From the NCBI RefSeq assembly GCF_013149295.1, contig NZ_JABGCB010000015.1, positions 1 through 64,000 on the forward strand: a stretch of 64,000 nt of DNA. Direction: 5' to 3'. The translations under genes and the position numbers were made by a program. This DNA comes from Novosphingobium sp. SG751A (lineage in GTDB: Bacteria > Pseudomonadota > Alphaproteobacteria > Sphingomonadales > Sphingomonadaceae). Each line of letters opens with the position of its first letter. The first letter of the stretch is position 1. The notes beneath the pieces are model-generated. The model had not been told where the DNA came from and did no database searches. It saw only the letters and a program-made list of their open reading frames with translations. Positions 1 through 8,793 of this stretch are shown piece after piece.

Positions 1-78
1 TGAACCGGCACCTTCGTTCCGCGCCACGCTCCCTTGCGCCATTTATGATCGCCGCCCTGTTAGCGTAATCCGCGTGCT

Positions 79-279
79 GTGAAATGCGCGCTTACCGTGA
101 ACCTGCGCGGATCGTATAGTTTCCCCGATGGCGGCGCACTGGGCGGCGTTCGCTTGTCGGTGAATGTGGACAACCTGTTCGATCAGGCGCCTCCCTATCA
201 GGCCAACGCGACGGGTACGGTCAGCACGGCAAACCCGATCGGGCGTGCAGTGACGGTCGGACTTTCTAAGCGCTGGTAA
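79..279 (+). pseudogene. C-terminal remnant of a TonB-dependent receptor
   Basis: About 66 residues match the last beta-strands of an outer-membrane TonB-dependent receptor: a NVDNLFDQ turn, a late NPIGRAVTVGL strand and a terminal aromatic residue (KRW) of the kind recognised by the BAM machinery. The reading frame is closed by a TAG at 61-63, and the other two plus frames before it also reach stops by position 81, so the rest of the barrel is not continuous here. A GTG at 79 is only a formal start. A good terminator follows. The best reading is a decayed or truncated receptor gene; a recent frameshift whose other half lies left of the window cannot be excluded. Confidence 0.6.
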
Positions 280-308
280 TTCGACCGCAGGTTGAATTGC
301 ACATCAAT

Positions 309-345
309 GCAGCGGGCTTGGCAACAGGCCCGCTGCTTTTATATT
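309..345 (+). terminator. Rho-independent terminator after the receptor remnant
   Basis: A perfect 9-bp stem (GCAGCGGGC at 309-317 with GCCCGCTGC at 328-336), a 10-nt loop and a T-rich tail starting at 337 lie 30 bp after the stop of the receptor remnant. This is the usual intrinsic terminator layout. Confidence 0.75.
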
Positions 346-426
346 TTCGTCCGGAGTCGGCTGGCATGCCATGTCTCAACAGACCAGGCTGTCGGGGATT
401 AACGCTAACGCGTATGTTGCCTTGCT

Positions 427-939
427 TCAGTCTCGCGTTGCGGTCGGTTCGGCAAACCTTGTAAACTGGTCCGCGATATCCTTCAGAATTGCGAGAAGTG
501 CCCCGCGGTTTTCCTGGCCCACAATGGCTTCAAACTGGGCGTCATGCGCTTCTGCATGGGCACGCAATGTTTGCAGATGGCTTTCCCCTTCCTGGCTGAG
601 CGAAAGGCGGATGCGGCGCTGATCCTCCGGATCGCGATCTCTGACAATCAGGCCTTTGCGACTGAGTTCGCGAAGCGAGGCTGTAAGTGTGGATTTGTCC
701 CGACCGCTGGCTTTGCTCAATTCTGTTTGGGAAATACCGGGATTGTTATGGACAATGGTGAGCAAGGCATACCACCCAGGCCAGATGTCTGATTCACCCA
801 CCTTTTGGGCGAAGGCTGCAAACGACGCTTCCTGCGCTCTGCGCAGTTGAAAGGCGAGAACTCCATCTAGACTCTTTGTAAGCTCGTTATGTGCCTGCGG
901 GCTTTTGAGCCGGGCGCGGCTAGCGGGGCGCTTTGCCAT
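427..939 (-). CDS. MarR-family transcriptional regulator
   Basis: A 170-residue protein with the MarR winged-helix layout: an N-terminal dimerisation helix, then SQTELSKASGRDKSTLTASL as the helix-turn-helix (about residues 70-89), then the wing with the family signature DRDPEDQRRIRLSLS (about 100-114) and a C-terminal dimerisation helix. MarR proteins usually repress nearby genes and release DNA on binding a phenolic or aromatic-acid ligand. It lies downstream of the MFS gene in the same direction, 184 bp away, and at the end of the nitrilase group. It is a candidate for control of this catabolic island, but no binding site can be assigned to it. The start has AGGAAA upstream. Confidence 0.85.
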   Translation of the reverse strand: MAKRPASRARLKSPQAHNELTKSLDGVLAFQLRRAQEASFAAFAQKVGESDIWPGWYALLTIVHNNPGISQTELSKASGRDKSTLTASLRELSRKGLIVRDRDPEDQRRIRLSLSQEGESHLQTLRAHAEAHDAQFEAIVGQENRGALLAILKDIADQFTRFAEPTATRD

Positions 940-1065
940 TTCTGAAGATTTCCTGAGTGCCTGATCTGAAAACAGCTCTCGGGCATCTCGGAATGAAGCG
1001 CAAGAGATTTACAACTGATATATGGGGTTATGAGCGATGCAACTGGCGGTGGCTGGTGGAAACCG

Positions 1066-1099
1066 CATGCCTCTTCGAGGTTTGTTCCAAAGAGGCATG
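1066..1099. repeat. Inverted repeat between the MFS and MarR genes
   Basis: Perfect 10-bp arms (CATGCCTCTT at 1066-1075 and AAGAGGCATG at 1090-1099) with a 14-nt spacer sit 25 bp past the MFS stop codon. No T-run follows on either strand, so it may be a 3' stabilising hairpin or an operator for the neighbouring MarR gene rather than an intrinsic terminator. Confidence 0.55.
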
Positions 1100-1123
1100 G
1101 CTTCGGTATCTTGCAGATCGAGT

Positions 1124-2386
1124 CTATCGCCTGGCCACAATTCGCGGCGCTGTTTCTCTCAGAAAAAGTGTCACTGCGGCTCCTGCCACCAACACAACAT
1201 CAACCGTCAGCAGGGTCAGTTTCAGTCCGCCTGCCATCGCGATGGCGCCGCCGATCGAGGGGGCAACGCCTCCGCCGAAAATCTCTCCAAGACCGATGAC
1301 CAAACCCATAGCGCTGGATGCCATGGTTGACGGCACACATTCGCCTGAAATGGGCCCGGCCAGCAGAGCATTGGCCCCGCAGCAGCAAAACGCAGCCATA
1401 AACAGCGCGGCGAAGATCGCCGACGGCGCTTGAACCCATAGAACAAGAGCCGCCAAAGCAGCCGCGCCCACAATAAAAGCGATGAAGAGTGAAGGCTTGC
1501 GTCCAATTCGGTCGGACAGAATACCCAGCAAAATCTGGCCCAAAAAGCCACCCAGACCAAAGCCCGACATCACGAAACCCATGGTCACACTGTCCAGTTT
1601 CACCACGTCCGTCAGATAGACCGGGGCCATCACACCAAGAACGAAGATGCCGCTCATCGAACAAAAGATGGCGGGAATGGCGACGCAGATGTTGCGATAG
1701 GCAAAAAGCGCAAGCCAGTTGGGTGAAGCGCCCTCGTGGTGAGCCGCCAGTCCGGGATTGACCGGATCACGCAGAGCACGCCAAAGCATAAATGCAAGGA
1801 TCAGGCCCGGAATCGAAACAAGCATAAAGACATCGCGCCAGGACGGCAGGATGGCCGCCAGTTGCGTGGCGATGATCGGGCCAAGTGCGAGGCCGCCCAG
1901 TGCAAAAGCCCCCTGAATGATGCCCAGATTAATCCCGCGACGGCTTGCAGGCGACGCGTCAAGCGCGGCCGCATAACTGGTCGGGCAATAGGCGCCCTCG
2001 GCGACCCCCATCAGCAAACGTGCAATAAACAGTCCGGCAAATCCAGTGGCCAGACCGCTGACACCTGACAACAGCGAAAAGGCGATGACGGCCGGGATGA
2101 TGATCTTGCGTCGACCTACCCGGTCGGACAGTCGCCCCATGATGATGGCGAAGACACCCCATGAGAGGCCGATGGCCGCCCCCAGATTGCCCAGATCCTG
2201 ATAATCAAGGCGCAAATCATGCATAATCTGCGGGGCGAGCGGCATGATCAGCCAGCGATCAAGACCGACGAGGCCAAAGCCCGCCGCCAGCAGCCCCACG
2301 GCGCGCAGTTCGTAACTGAAATTTCCTGTCGTCGTTGCAGACGCTGCTGAAATTGATGGCATAGTCGTCGCCCCTGAATGCGCCAT
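1124..2386 (-). CDS. MFS transporter, organic/aromatic acid type
   Basis: A 420-residue major facilitator with about 12 membrane segments. The loop between segments 2 and 3 carries GRLSDRVGRRK and the symmetric loop between segments 8 and 9 carries GILSDRIGRKP, the paired motif A of the superfamily. Family members of this length commonly move organic or aromatic acids with protons across the inner membrane. The gene follows the nitrilase in the same direction (87 bp apart), which suggests it carries a substrate or product of that enzyme, such as a mandelate- or arylacetate-like acid. The substrate is inferred from context only. Confidence 0.8.
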   Translation of the reverse strand: MAHSGATTMPSISAASATTTGNFSYELRAVGLLAAGFGLVGLDRWLIMPLAPQIMHDLRLDYQDLGNLGAAIGLSWGVFAIIMGRLSDRVGRRKIIIPAVIAFSLLSGVSGLATGFAGLFIARLLMGVAEGAYCPTSYAAALDASPASRRGINLGIIQGAFALGGLALGPIIATQLAAILPSWRDVFMLVSIPGLILAFMLWRALRDPVNPGLAAHHEGASPNWLALFAYRNICVAIPAIFCSMSGIFVLGVMAPVYLTDVVKLDSVTMGFVMSGFGLGGFLGQILLGILSDRIGRKPSLFIAFIVGAAALAALVLWVQAPSAIFAALFMAAFCCCGANALLAGPISGECVPSTMASSAMGLVIGLGEIFGGGVAPSIGGAIAMAGGLKLTLLTVDVVLVAGAAVTLFLRETAPRIVARR

Positions 2387-2473
2387 CGTGTCGCAACGAT
2401 GGGCGGAAATGGAAATGGCAGATCAGCAAATGGGATTTCTAAGGAAGCAGCTTGAACGGCTCGTGGCCCGGTT

Positions 2474-3490
2474 TCATGCCGCAGCAGGATCGCCGCCCGG
2501 CTCTCCGCCGGATGGCACTGCGCTGCCCATTTTCACCACCGCCTGACGTGGCTCGGTGTTCAGCAAGAGCCGGGTGGCATCGGCGCGGCAATAGTGACCC
2601 GCCGGATCGAAAACCGATTTGGCCGCCACAATCGCGTCGATGTGGGCATCGGCATAAAGAATGCCCTCGGCATCCTCGGGCAAAAGCTCGACCAGCGGCT
2701 TGCCATCGGGGCCAAAGATCATGCTGCAGCCGCCACCTGCCACGGCGCCATCGGCATTCAGCAGCCGGACCTTGTCCTCGGTGTCGCACAGGAGTTCGAT
2801 CATCTCCTTGCTGGTGATCGCGCTGGAATGGAGGACATAGCACCCCCCCTCGATGGCATGCACCTGGCTGACGGCCAGATTGGCCTGTGCGGTCAGGCCA
2901 TAGGCAATTTCCTTGTACAGCGTGAAGGACGGCCAGGAGGCGACATGGATCTGTTCGTTCTGGGCAAACAGAGCGAATTTCGACAGGGGCTGGACATGTT
3001 CGGCGCAGCACAAGGCGCCAAGGCGGCCCAGTTTGGTGTCCACTACCGTCAGGTCGGAGCCATCGCCCTCGCCATAGACGGTACGCTCGACATGGGTGGG
3101 CTTGAGCTTGCGGCGGTGGAAGAGCAACTCGCCTTCGTCGCTATAGGCTACCTGCGAAATATAGAGGCTGGCGTCGGCCTTTTCGCTAAACCCAAGGACG
3201 ACGTGGATCTTGTTGGCCAAGGCGGCCTGTCGCACGCGTTCAAGCTCTGGACCGTCGATGGCCACGGCGCTGGCATAGAGTCGCGGCAGGAACCGTGCGC
3301 CCCATGCCGGTGCCCCCAGCCAGGCCCACCATGGATAGCCAGAGATCCACACCTCGGGAAAAGCCAGCAGGTCCGCGCCATTGGCCGCGGCCTCCTCGAT
3401 CAGCGCGATGGTCTTGTCGACCGTGGCATTGGCATCGAGATAAACAGGCGCAGCCTGAACAACGGCCAGCTTGACGGAATTATTGATCAT
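2474..3490 (-). CDS. Arylacetonitrilase-like nitrilase
   Basis: A 338-residue carbon-nitrogen hydrolase that should convert a nitrile to the carboxylic acid and ammonia. The catalytic triad is visible: Glu46 in FPEVW, Lys128 in RRKLKPTHVER and Cys162 in GALCCAEH. GYPWWAWLGAPAW and the KLKPTHVERTVYGEG block are typical of arylacetonitrilases acting on phenylacetonitrile or mandelonitrile. The residue after the catalytic Cys is Ala, where most nitrilases have Trp; this site is known to influence the acid:amide ratio and enantioselectivity in arylacetonitrilases. The ATG at 3490 was chosen over an upstream one at 3613 because GGGTGGGAG precedes it and the family N-terminus (KLAVVQAAP) begins there. 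It lies between a secreted protein gene and an MFS gene. The final ~20 residues are low-complexity. Confidence 0.9.
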   Translation of the reverse strand: MINNSVKLAVVQAAPVYLDANATVDKTIALIEEAAANGADLLAFPEVWISGYPWWAWLGAPAWGARFLPRLYASAVAIDGPELERVRQAALANKIHVVLGFSEKADASLYISQVAYSDEGELLFHRRKLKPTHVERTVYGEGDGSDLTVVDTKLGRLGALCCAEHVQPLSKFALFAQNEQIHVASWPSFTLYKEIAYGLTAQANLAVSQVHAIEGGCYVLHSSAITSKEMIELLCDTEDKVRLLNADGAVAGGGCSMIFGPDGKPLVELLPEDAEGILYADAHIDAIVAAKSVFDPAGHYCRADATRLLLNTEPRQAVVKMGSAVPSGGEPGGDPAAA

Positions 3491-3558
3491 GTTCGCTCCC
3501 ACCCAAAAATCTGCGATTGATACGTGGCGATCCCGGTCTTTCGGGCCGCGCTGTCCTG

Positions 3559-4473
3559 CTATTTCTTCAAAGGCCAGACCGCCGGGTGACCGTCCGGGGT
3601 GATCATGAAGCATTCGATGTCCAGAATGCGCCCGTCGACGATCTTGAAAATCTCGTAAATGATGAAGCTGAAGGGGTGGTCGGATTTGGGGCCATTGTTG
3701 CTTTGCAGGCCCGGTTCAACATCAAGGCGGCTGATGCCTACCACAATCCCGCGCGCTTCATCGGTCAGCGGGTAGCGGCGTTCGCGCACATGGGGGATCC
3801 AGCCGAATTTGGTGACACCAATGTCGCAACTGTCCGAGGTGATGACGCCGGGCTTGTTGGTGTTGGTCGTGGGGGTGCCGTTTTCCGTGCGGTTGCAATC
3901 GGGATGAAAGGGCACAATCGCGGGATTATGCTCTTCGATGGACTGGAAATAGAGATCGGCGATGCGGCGCAATTCATGCGCAGGCACCCGCTCGCTCTGG
4001 GGCAGCACATCGCTCCACATCGGCTTTGGCGTGTGAACGCCCGAGGGATCGTAGAGCAGATCCTTGGGGCCGGCGATCAGTTCTTCCATTTCACTGATCT
4101 TGCGCCCCTCAAGCTTCAGGCGCAGAAAATAGAGCGCAGGATCGGCATCGCGCCGACGCACTACGCCCATGAACACAGCCTGATGGTCCTTGGGACTCAC
4201 AAAAGTGGAGCGGCCGGTGATGATGGTCGCATCCTGCCATATCCCGCCCCTGAGATCCGTCTTGCTGCCGTTGCGATAGATCAGAGCGTTGGGGGTAAAG
4301 ACCAGCTTCGATGCGTCATGTGCTTCCAACCCAAGCAGCACTTCATGCACTTTATCGAGCAGGCATCCCCTGTCACAGACCGCAGCCGCAGCGGCAACGG
4401 GCTTGGCCGCAACCGGAAGTGCCCACATCAGGCATCCCAACGCCGGGATCGCTCCCAGGATCCATCTTTTCAT
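3559..4473 (-). CDS. Secreted protein of unknown function
   Basis: A 304-residue protein starting with a clear Sec signal peptide (MKRWILGAIPALGCLMWALP, cleavage likely after VAA near residue 23). Two cysteines follow closely in CDRGC. The remainder looks like two related alpha/beta modules; the C-terminal part (FIIYEIFKIVDGRILDIECF) resembles SnoaL-like or DUF8021-type domains, an impression I cannot verify. It lies between a TonB receptor and the nitrilase in the same direction, so it may be a periplasmic binding, isomerase or hydrolase step for the imported compound. No catalytic residues can be assigned. Confidence 0.7.
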   Translation of the reverse strand: MKRWILGAIPALGCLMWALPVAAKPVAAAAAVCDRGCLLDKVHEVLLGLEAHDASKLVFTPNALIYRNGSKTDLRGGIWQDATIITGRSTFVSPKDHQAVFMGVVRRRDADPALYFLRLKLEGRKISEMEELIAGPKDLLYDPSGVHTPKPMWSDVLPQSERVPAHELRRIADLYFQSIEEHNPAIVPFHPDCNRTENGTPTTNTNKPGVITSDSCDIGVTKFGWIPHVRERRYPLTDEARGIVVGISRLDVEPGLQSNNGPKSDHPFSFIIYEIFKIVDGRILDIECFMITPDGHPAVWPLKK

Positions 4474-4498
4474 GCCCTGATCCTTTCAATCTGTATTC

Positions 4499-4538
4499 AA
4501 AAAGCGGCGGGCAGAACGACAGAGCCATCCCGCCCGCC
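4499..4538 (-). terminator. Putative terminator/attenuator after the TonB receptor gene
   Basis: On the minus strand a 7-bp GC stem (GGCGGGC, 4538-4532, with GCCCGCC, 4512-4506) and a 19-nt loop are followed by GCTTTTT. It sits between the receptor and the secreted-protein gene and could lower transcription of the downstream enzyme and transporter genes. Confidence 0.5.
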
Positions 4539-4552
4539 CGAGGCAGGGTTTT

Positions 4553-7345
4553 TTAGAACTTGCCGCGGATGCCCACGGTGAAATAGCGACCCATCACGCT
4601 ATGCACCGACTGAGCGGCGGGATAGAGCACGCCCGGAAAGTAGGACGCGTAAAGCGGGGCCTGGCGGTTGAAGAGATCCGAGACATTGAGGAACGGCTGG
4701 AAGCGCCCATCAGCAACGTCCACGCTCATGGTCACATCGGTATAGAACACATCAGGGATCTTGTTCGAGGCACTGTCGATCACGTAGGTCGGGCGCGTCG
4801 AGCGCTGATAGCTGCCGATCCAACGTTCCTGAATGAAGAGGTTGAACTTGTTCAGGTTGTAATTGATCGAGAAGTTGCCGCGCCACTTGGGATAGCCCGA
4901 CGCATTGCCGTCTACCGACGTGTTGGCCGTGCCCGCCAGTTCTTCTTCGGCGGCCAGCGCGCTCGTTTTCAGCTTGATGTGCGGAACGTAGCTGGTCAGC
5001 GCGCGGAACGTGATATTGCCCGCGCCCAGCTTGTGACGATAGCTGGCTTCAAAGTCATAGCCCTCGGTCATCAGCGAAGCGCTGTTGACGGGCGAGAGCG
5101 CCACAGCGGTGGGCGTCTTGCCATCAGGACCATAGCTGATGAGAGCGCATACCGGTGATGTGCCGTTGCTGGCCACGCAGTCGTTATAGGTGGTCTGCGC
5201 GTCGTTGGTCGAGATCGCATCCTTCAGGCGCAGGTGATAGAAGTCGAGCGACATCCGCAGGCCCGGCACCTGATGCGGCGTATAGGCGATACCGATGCTG
5301 GTGGTGTCGCCCTTTTCCGGCTTGAGATTGCGGTTGCCGACGGTGGTCTGGGTCACGTTGACCGAGCCCGACGCGGTGGTGACAGCATTGGCGCTGACCG
5401 AGGCGGTGGCAAAGAGGTTATAAAGCGTGGGCGCCCGAATATCGCGCGACTGTGTCGCACGGATGCGCAGGTCGCTGAAAGGCTCGTAAACAAGCCCGGC
5501 CTTCCAGGTGACCACGCTGCCACTGGTCGAATAATCGGTGAAGCGGACAGCCCCGTTCAGCGTCAACGACTTGCCCAGCGGGCCTTCGTTGATCAGCGGC
5601 ACCTCGGCTTCGCCAAAGACCTCCTTCACATTATAGCTGCCACGCGCCGATCCGACATTGGTCCAGTCATAGGCCGTGGCCCCGCCCGGAACGTTGCGAA
5701 TGCCGGTAAAGTCCACCGGCAAAGCGGGGTCGGAATTGCTGGACTGGTTAAGCGATTGGTGGCGATATTCGCCGCCCACCGCCAAGGACACCGGACCCGC
5801 CCACAAAGAGAAGGGCGAGCCGGAAATGCTGCCCACGATGTCGTCCATCTGATTGACGATTTTGTAGGTCGAGGTGCCCCGCACATAGGCCACTGCGGCC
5901 GCCGAAGGTGCGCCTTCGCCAAAGAGGTTGAGCGGGCTGCATCCGGGATAGAGGCCGGGGTTGGTCAGCGCAACCCGGCAAACGGTATTGCCGCTGCCGT
6001 CTTTGACAGCGTCCAGCGCGGCATAAAGTTTGCGGTTGTCAATTTCATTGGCGTTCATCGAGAGGGTGTTGCGGCCGTGCTCATAGCTCACGTTCCACTT
6101 ATACCCGCCCAACGAACCGGACAGGCCCGCAGTGATGTTGTAGTTGGTGTTGACCGCTTTCGAGGTGCGCAGGCCCAGATCGCGGTTATAGCGCGACATT
6201 GCCACCGCATTGCCACCATTGACGCCGGCCAGCTTGGCCTGATCCACGGGGGAGAGGAAGGCGTTGGTCGGCGAAATCAGCAGGCCGCCGAAATTGAAGT
6301 CATAGCCATATTGGCTGCCATTTTCTGCGCGGGCAAAGCTGCCCTGAATAAAGCCTTCGACATCAGGCGAAATGTCGTAGGACACGCGGCTGAAGGCCTG
6401 CGTGGTGTTGACGCTGCCGGTCAGGCCCAAACCGTCAAAATGCGCGCCGTCGCCGCCAACCGACTGGCCGGTGTTGCCAATGGGGGTGCCGGGGTTGAAA
6501 GTGCTGAGCTGACCATTCTTGAAGGTCTGACCCAAGGCCGGGATCAAACCCCCGAACGAAGAAAAGTTGAAACGCGCGTTGGCATAGGTCTTGAGCGGAT
6601 CAGCCGCCGTGCCCGCGCCCACCAGCGTGTAGATGCCATCGCCAAAGCGGCGGGCCGAACGGTTGTTGATCGCGTCCTGCTGATAATGCTCGACGCTGGC
6701 GATGATGTGGCCCTTGCCTTCCGCAAAATCGGTGCCGCCTGCAACGCCGATCTTCCAGCTAGGCGCATCGCCATAGGTCGAAACGCCGGAGTTGGCCTCG
6801 TACTTCAACCCTTTGAACTTGCGATCGAGGACATAGTTGACCACGCCGCTGACCGCGTCCGAACCATAGGTGGCCGAGGCACCGGCGGTCACGATTTCAA
6901 CGCGCTTGACCAGCATTTGCGGCAAGGTGTTCACGTCCACGCCGCCCGAAGAGCTGGTCTGGATGGCGCGTTGGCCATCGAACAGGATCAGCGCACGCGA
7001 AGTGCCGATGCCGCGCAGGTTGAGATAATTGCCGTTCGAGGGGGAATCGGCGTTGGTCTGAAAATAGCTGGTCGAGCTGGACGAGTTCGACAACTGGGGA
7101 AGCTGGTTCAGAGCGTCGGCCAGGCTGCCCGGCGATGCCTTGAGGAGTTGTTCGGTGGAAACAGCGGTAACCGGCGTTGGCGCCTTGATGCCATCGGTGG
7201 CCAGGCGCGTCCCCGTCACAACGATTTCGCCAGGCGTCGATGTCGCAGCGCCCTGCGCAGCCGTGGTTTCCTGCGCCATGGCCGCCGTCGCCGGGAAAGC
7301 CAGCGCGCTGCTTGCAAGCAGCGTAACTATAAAGGTCTGCTTCAT
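4553..7345 (-). CDS. TonB-dependent outer-membrane receptor
   Basis: A 930-residue receptor with a signal peptide (MKQTFIVTLLASSALAFPAT), a TonB-box-like GEIVVTGTR near residue 40, a plug domain with the RVEIVTAGASATYGSDAVSG signature (about residues 150-169), and a long beta-barrel ending in FTVGIRGKF with the terminal Phe typical of BAM substrates. It should import a scarce or bulky substrate across the outer membrane using the proton-motive force via TonB-ExbBD. It heads the secreted-protein/nitrilase/MFS set and is divergent from an AraC regulator, so the cargo is probably the nitrile or a conjugate of it rather than a siderophore. The substrate is inferred. Confidence 0.92.
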   Translation of the reverse strand: MKQTFIVTLLASSALAFPATAAMAQETTAAQGAATSTPGEIVVTGTRLATDGIKAPTPVTAVSTEQLLKASPGSLADALNQLPQLSNSSSSTSYFQTNADSPSNGNYLNLRGIGTSRALILFDGQRAIQTSSSGGVDVNTLPQMLVKRVEIVTAGASATYGSDAVSGVVNYVLDRKFKGLKYEANSGVSTYGDAPSWKIGVAGGTDFAEGKGHIIASVEHYQQDAINNRSARRFGDGIYTLVGAGTAADPLKTYANARFNFSSFGGLIPALGQTFKNGQLSTFNPGTPIGNTGQSVGGDGAHFDGLGLTGSVNTTQAFSRVSYDISPDVEGFIQGSFARAENGSQYGYDFNFGGLLISPTNAFLSPVDQAKLAGVNGGNAVAMSRYNRDLGLRTSKAVNTNYNITAGLSGSLGGYKWNVSYEHGRNTLSMNANEIDNRKLYAALDAVKDGSGNTVCRVALTNPGLYPGCSPLNLFGEGAPSAAAVAYVRGTSTYKIVNQMDDIVGSISGSPFSLWAGPVSLAVGGEYRHQSLNQSSNSDPALPVDFTGIRNVPGGATAYDWTNVGSARGSYNVKEVFGEAEVPLINEGPLGKSLTLNGAVRFTDYSTSGSVVTWKAGLVYEPFSDLRIRATQSRDIRAPTLYNLFATASVSANAVTTASGSVNVTQTTVGNRNLKPEKGDTTSIGIAYTPHQVPGLRMSLDFYHLRLKDAISTNDAQTTYNDCVASNGTSPVCALISYGPDGKTPTAVALSPVNSASLMTEGYDFEASYRHKLGAGNITFRALTSYVPHIKLKTSALAAEEELAGTANTSVDGNASGYPKWRGNFSINYNLNKFNLFIQERWIGSYQRSTRPTYVIDSASNKIPDVFYTDVTMSVDVADGRFQPFLNVSDLFNRQAPLYASYFPGVLYPAAQSVHSVMGRYFTVGIRGKF

Positions 7346-7830
7346 AAAAATCCCTCAATTCGGATAGCCATTATCACTCCCGCTCCGCGCCCCCGGTTGG
7401 CGGAAATAGGGACACAGACTTGTACGCCGCGTCTTGCTTGAGATCCGCGCGCGGCTTTTCTCCGAGCAGGTCTAACGTGGAATTGGACGGAGGGATTTTG
7501 GCGGGCGGAACGAAATCTGGTCTATTCCGGCACAGGGCCTGACCCACTACCTATGCAGAGGCGCCGATGAGGCATGAGGAGCGCATCACACCTATGCGGC
7601 GCTCAAGCACATGCAATCGGGCAAATTTCGGGAAATGTTCTTTGTGTTGCACCATTGCAATGCCGGAAAGATTGCGTTGCGGGCGCCTTGCGGTTATGTT
7701 GGGCATCAAACCATCCGGTAAATGAGGTGGTCGGGGCAACCCAAATGATAAGCTTCGCAGGCGAATGGCATTTGTTTCAGAACTTTGGCGGTTTTGAAGT
7801 GAAATACGTGTGCGTAGCAGGGAGTGAAAA
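7346..7830. promoter_or_regulatory. Divergent intergenic region between TonB receptor and AraC regulator
   Basis: This 485-bp gap separates the divergent receptor and AraC genes and must carry both promoters. No convincing ORF with a ribosome site was seen. AraC-type activators normally bind direct repeats in such a region, but I could not identify a clear pair by eye. AGGGAGTG lies 6 bp before the AraC ATG. Confidence 0.5.
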
Positions 7831-8787
7831 ATGGGCTTGGCATCAGATACATTCCGTAACGAGTCGTCCGATTTCTCTCATTGGCGCGATGCGGTGTGCG
7901 ATGCTGTGGTTGATCTGGACTGCGCCAAACCCAGCAATTCCCCGTTTCACGGTACGATCTTGTCTCTTCCGATGCGCGATCTGCGCATGATCAAGGTGGC
8001 CGCCACCCCGCATCAGGTTACACGCGACCGGCAACGGGCAAGCAAAGCGACTGAGGAATTCGTGCTGCTCAGTCAGGTCGTTTCGGGCAGCTCGACCTTG
8101 GTTCAGGGCGGGCGCGAGGCGCGTTTGCAGGCGGGTGATTTTGCAATTTATGACACCACCACGCCCTATCAGATGGTGCTTGACCGGCCCTTTGAAATGA
8201 ATGTTGTGCGGATCGAGCGCAGCCGCTTTGCCCGCCATGTCAGCGACATCAGCAATCTGACGGCTTTGGCTGTTTCGGGCCGGCGTGGGACGGGCCGCAT
8301 TGCATCGATGCTGATTGAGGAAACGCTGTCTCAGTTTGATGAGATAGGCGATCATGGGGTCAGGCAGCTCAATACCACCATGCTTGCGCTGATTGCGGCA
8401 GCTTTGACTGAGGCGGCGGGCGAGCATCCGGTCGACCGAATGAGCGAACCTCGCCATTTGCTGGTTCAACGTGTGATCCGTCTGGTGGAGGATGAGCTGG
8501 GCAATGAAGAGCTCAATTGCGACTATATCGCCCGCCGCCTGGGTATTTCGGACCGCTATCTGCGCAAGTTGTTTTCCGAGCGCGGGTCCAGTCTGTCTGA
8601 TACGATTTGGGACCGCCGCCTGATCGAGGCGCAAAGACAGTTGGGTCAGGTCGTGACCGTGCAAAAATCGGTCACGACCATCGCCTATGAATGCGGATTC
8701 AAGGATTCCGCCCATTTCAGCCGTGCTTTTCGCAGTCGTTTTGGTATGAGCCCGCGTGAATTCCGCAATCAGCGGATCAAGGGTTAA
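7831..8787 (+). CDS. AraC-family transcriptional regulator
   Basis: A 318-residue regulator. Residues about 15-190 form an AraC-binding-like cupin-type sensor domain (HWRDAVCDAV at the start, then AGDFAIYDTTTPY), the kind found in FeaR- and XylS-like activators of aromatic catabolism. Residues about 215-318 are the double helix-turn-helix: LNCDYIARRLGISDRYLRKL and VTTIAYECGFKDSAHFSRAF followed by GMSPREFR. The gene is divergent from the TonB receptor and convergent with the FMN-enzyme gene, only 6 bp away. It probably activates one or both neighbouring operons in response to an aromatic pathway intermediate. The ATG has AGGGAG 6 bp upstream. Confidence 0.88.
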   Translation: MGLASDTFRNESSDFSHWRDAVCDAVVDLDCAKPSNSPFHGTILSLPMRDLRMIKVAATPHQVTRDRQRASKATEEFVLLSQVVSGSSTLVQGGREARLQAGDFAIYDTTTPYQMVLDRPFEMNVVRIERSRFARHVSDISNLTALAVSGRRGTGRIASMLIEETLSQFDEIGDHGVRQLNTTMLALIAAALTEAAGEHPVDRMSEPRHLLVQRVIRLVEDELGNEELNCDYIARRLGISDRYLRKLFSERGSSLSDTIWDRRLIEAQRQLGQVVTVQKSVTTIAYECGFKDSAHFSRAFRSRFGMSPREFRNQRIKG

Positions 8788-8793
8788 ACCCCT

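Noticed and set aside
5234..7441. A 735-codon plus-strand open frame
   Set aside because: Antisense to the TonB receptor at 4553-7345, which has a signal peptide, plug and barrel; the plus frame shows no domain.
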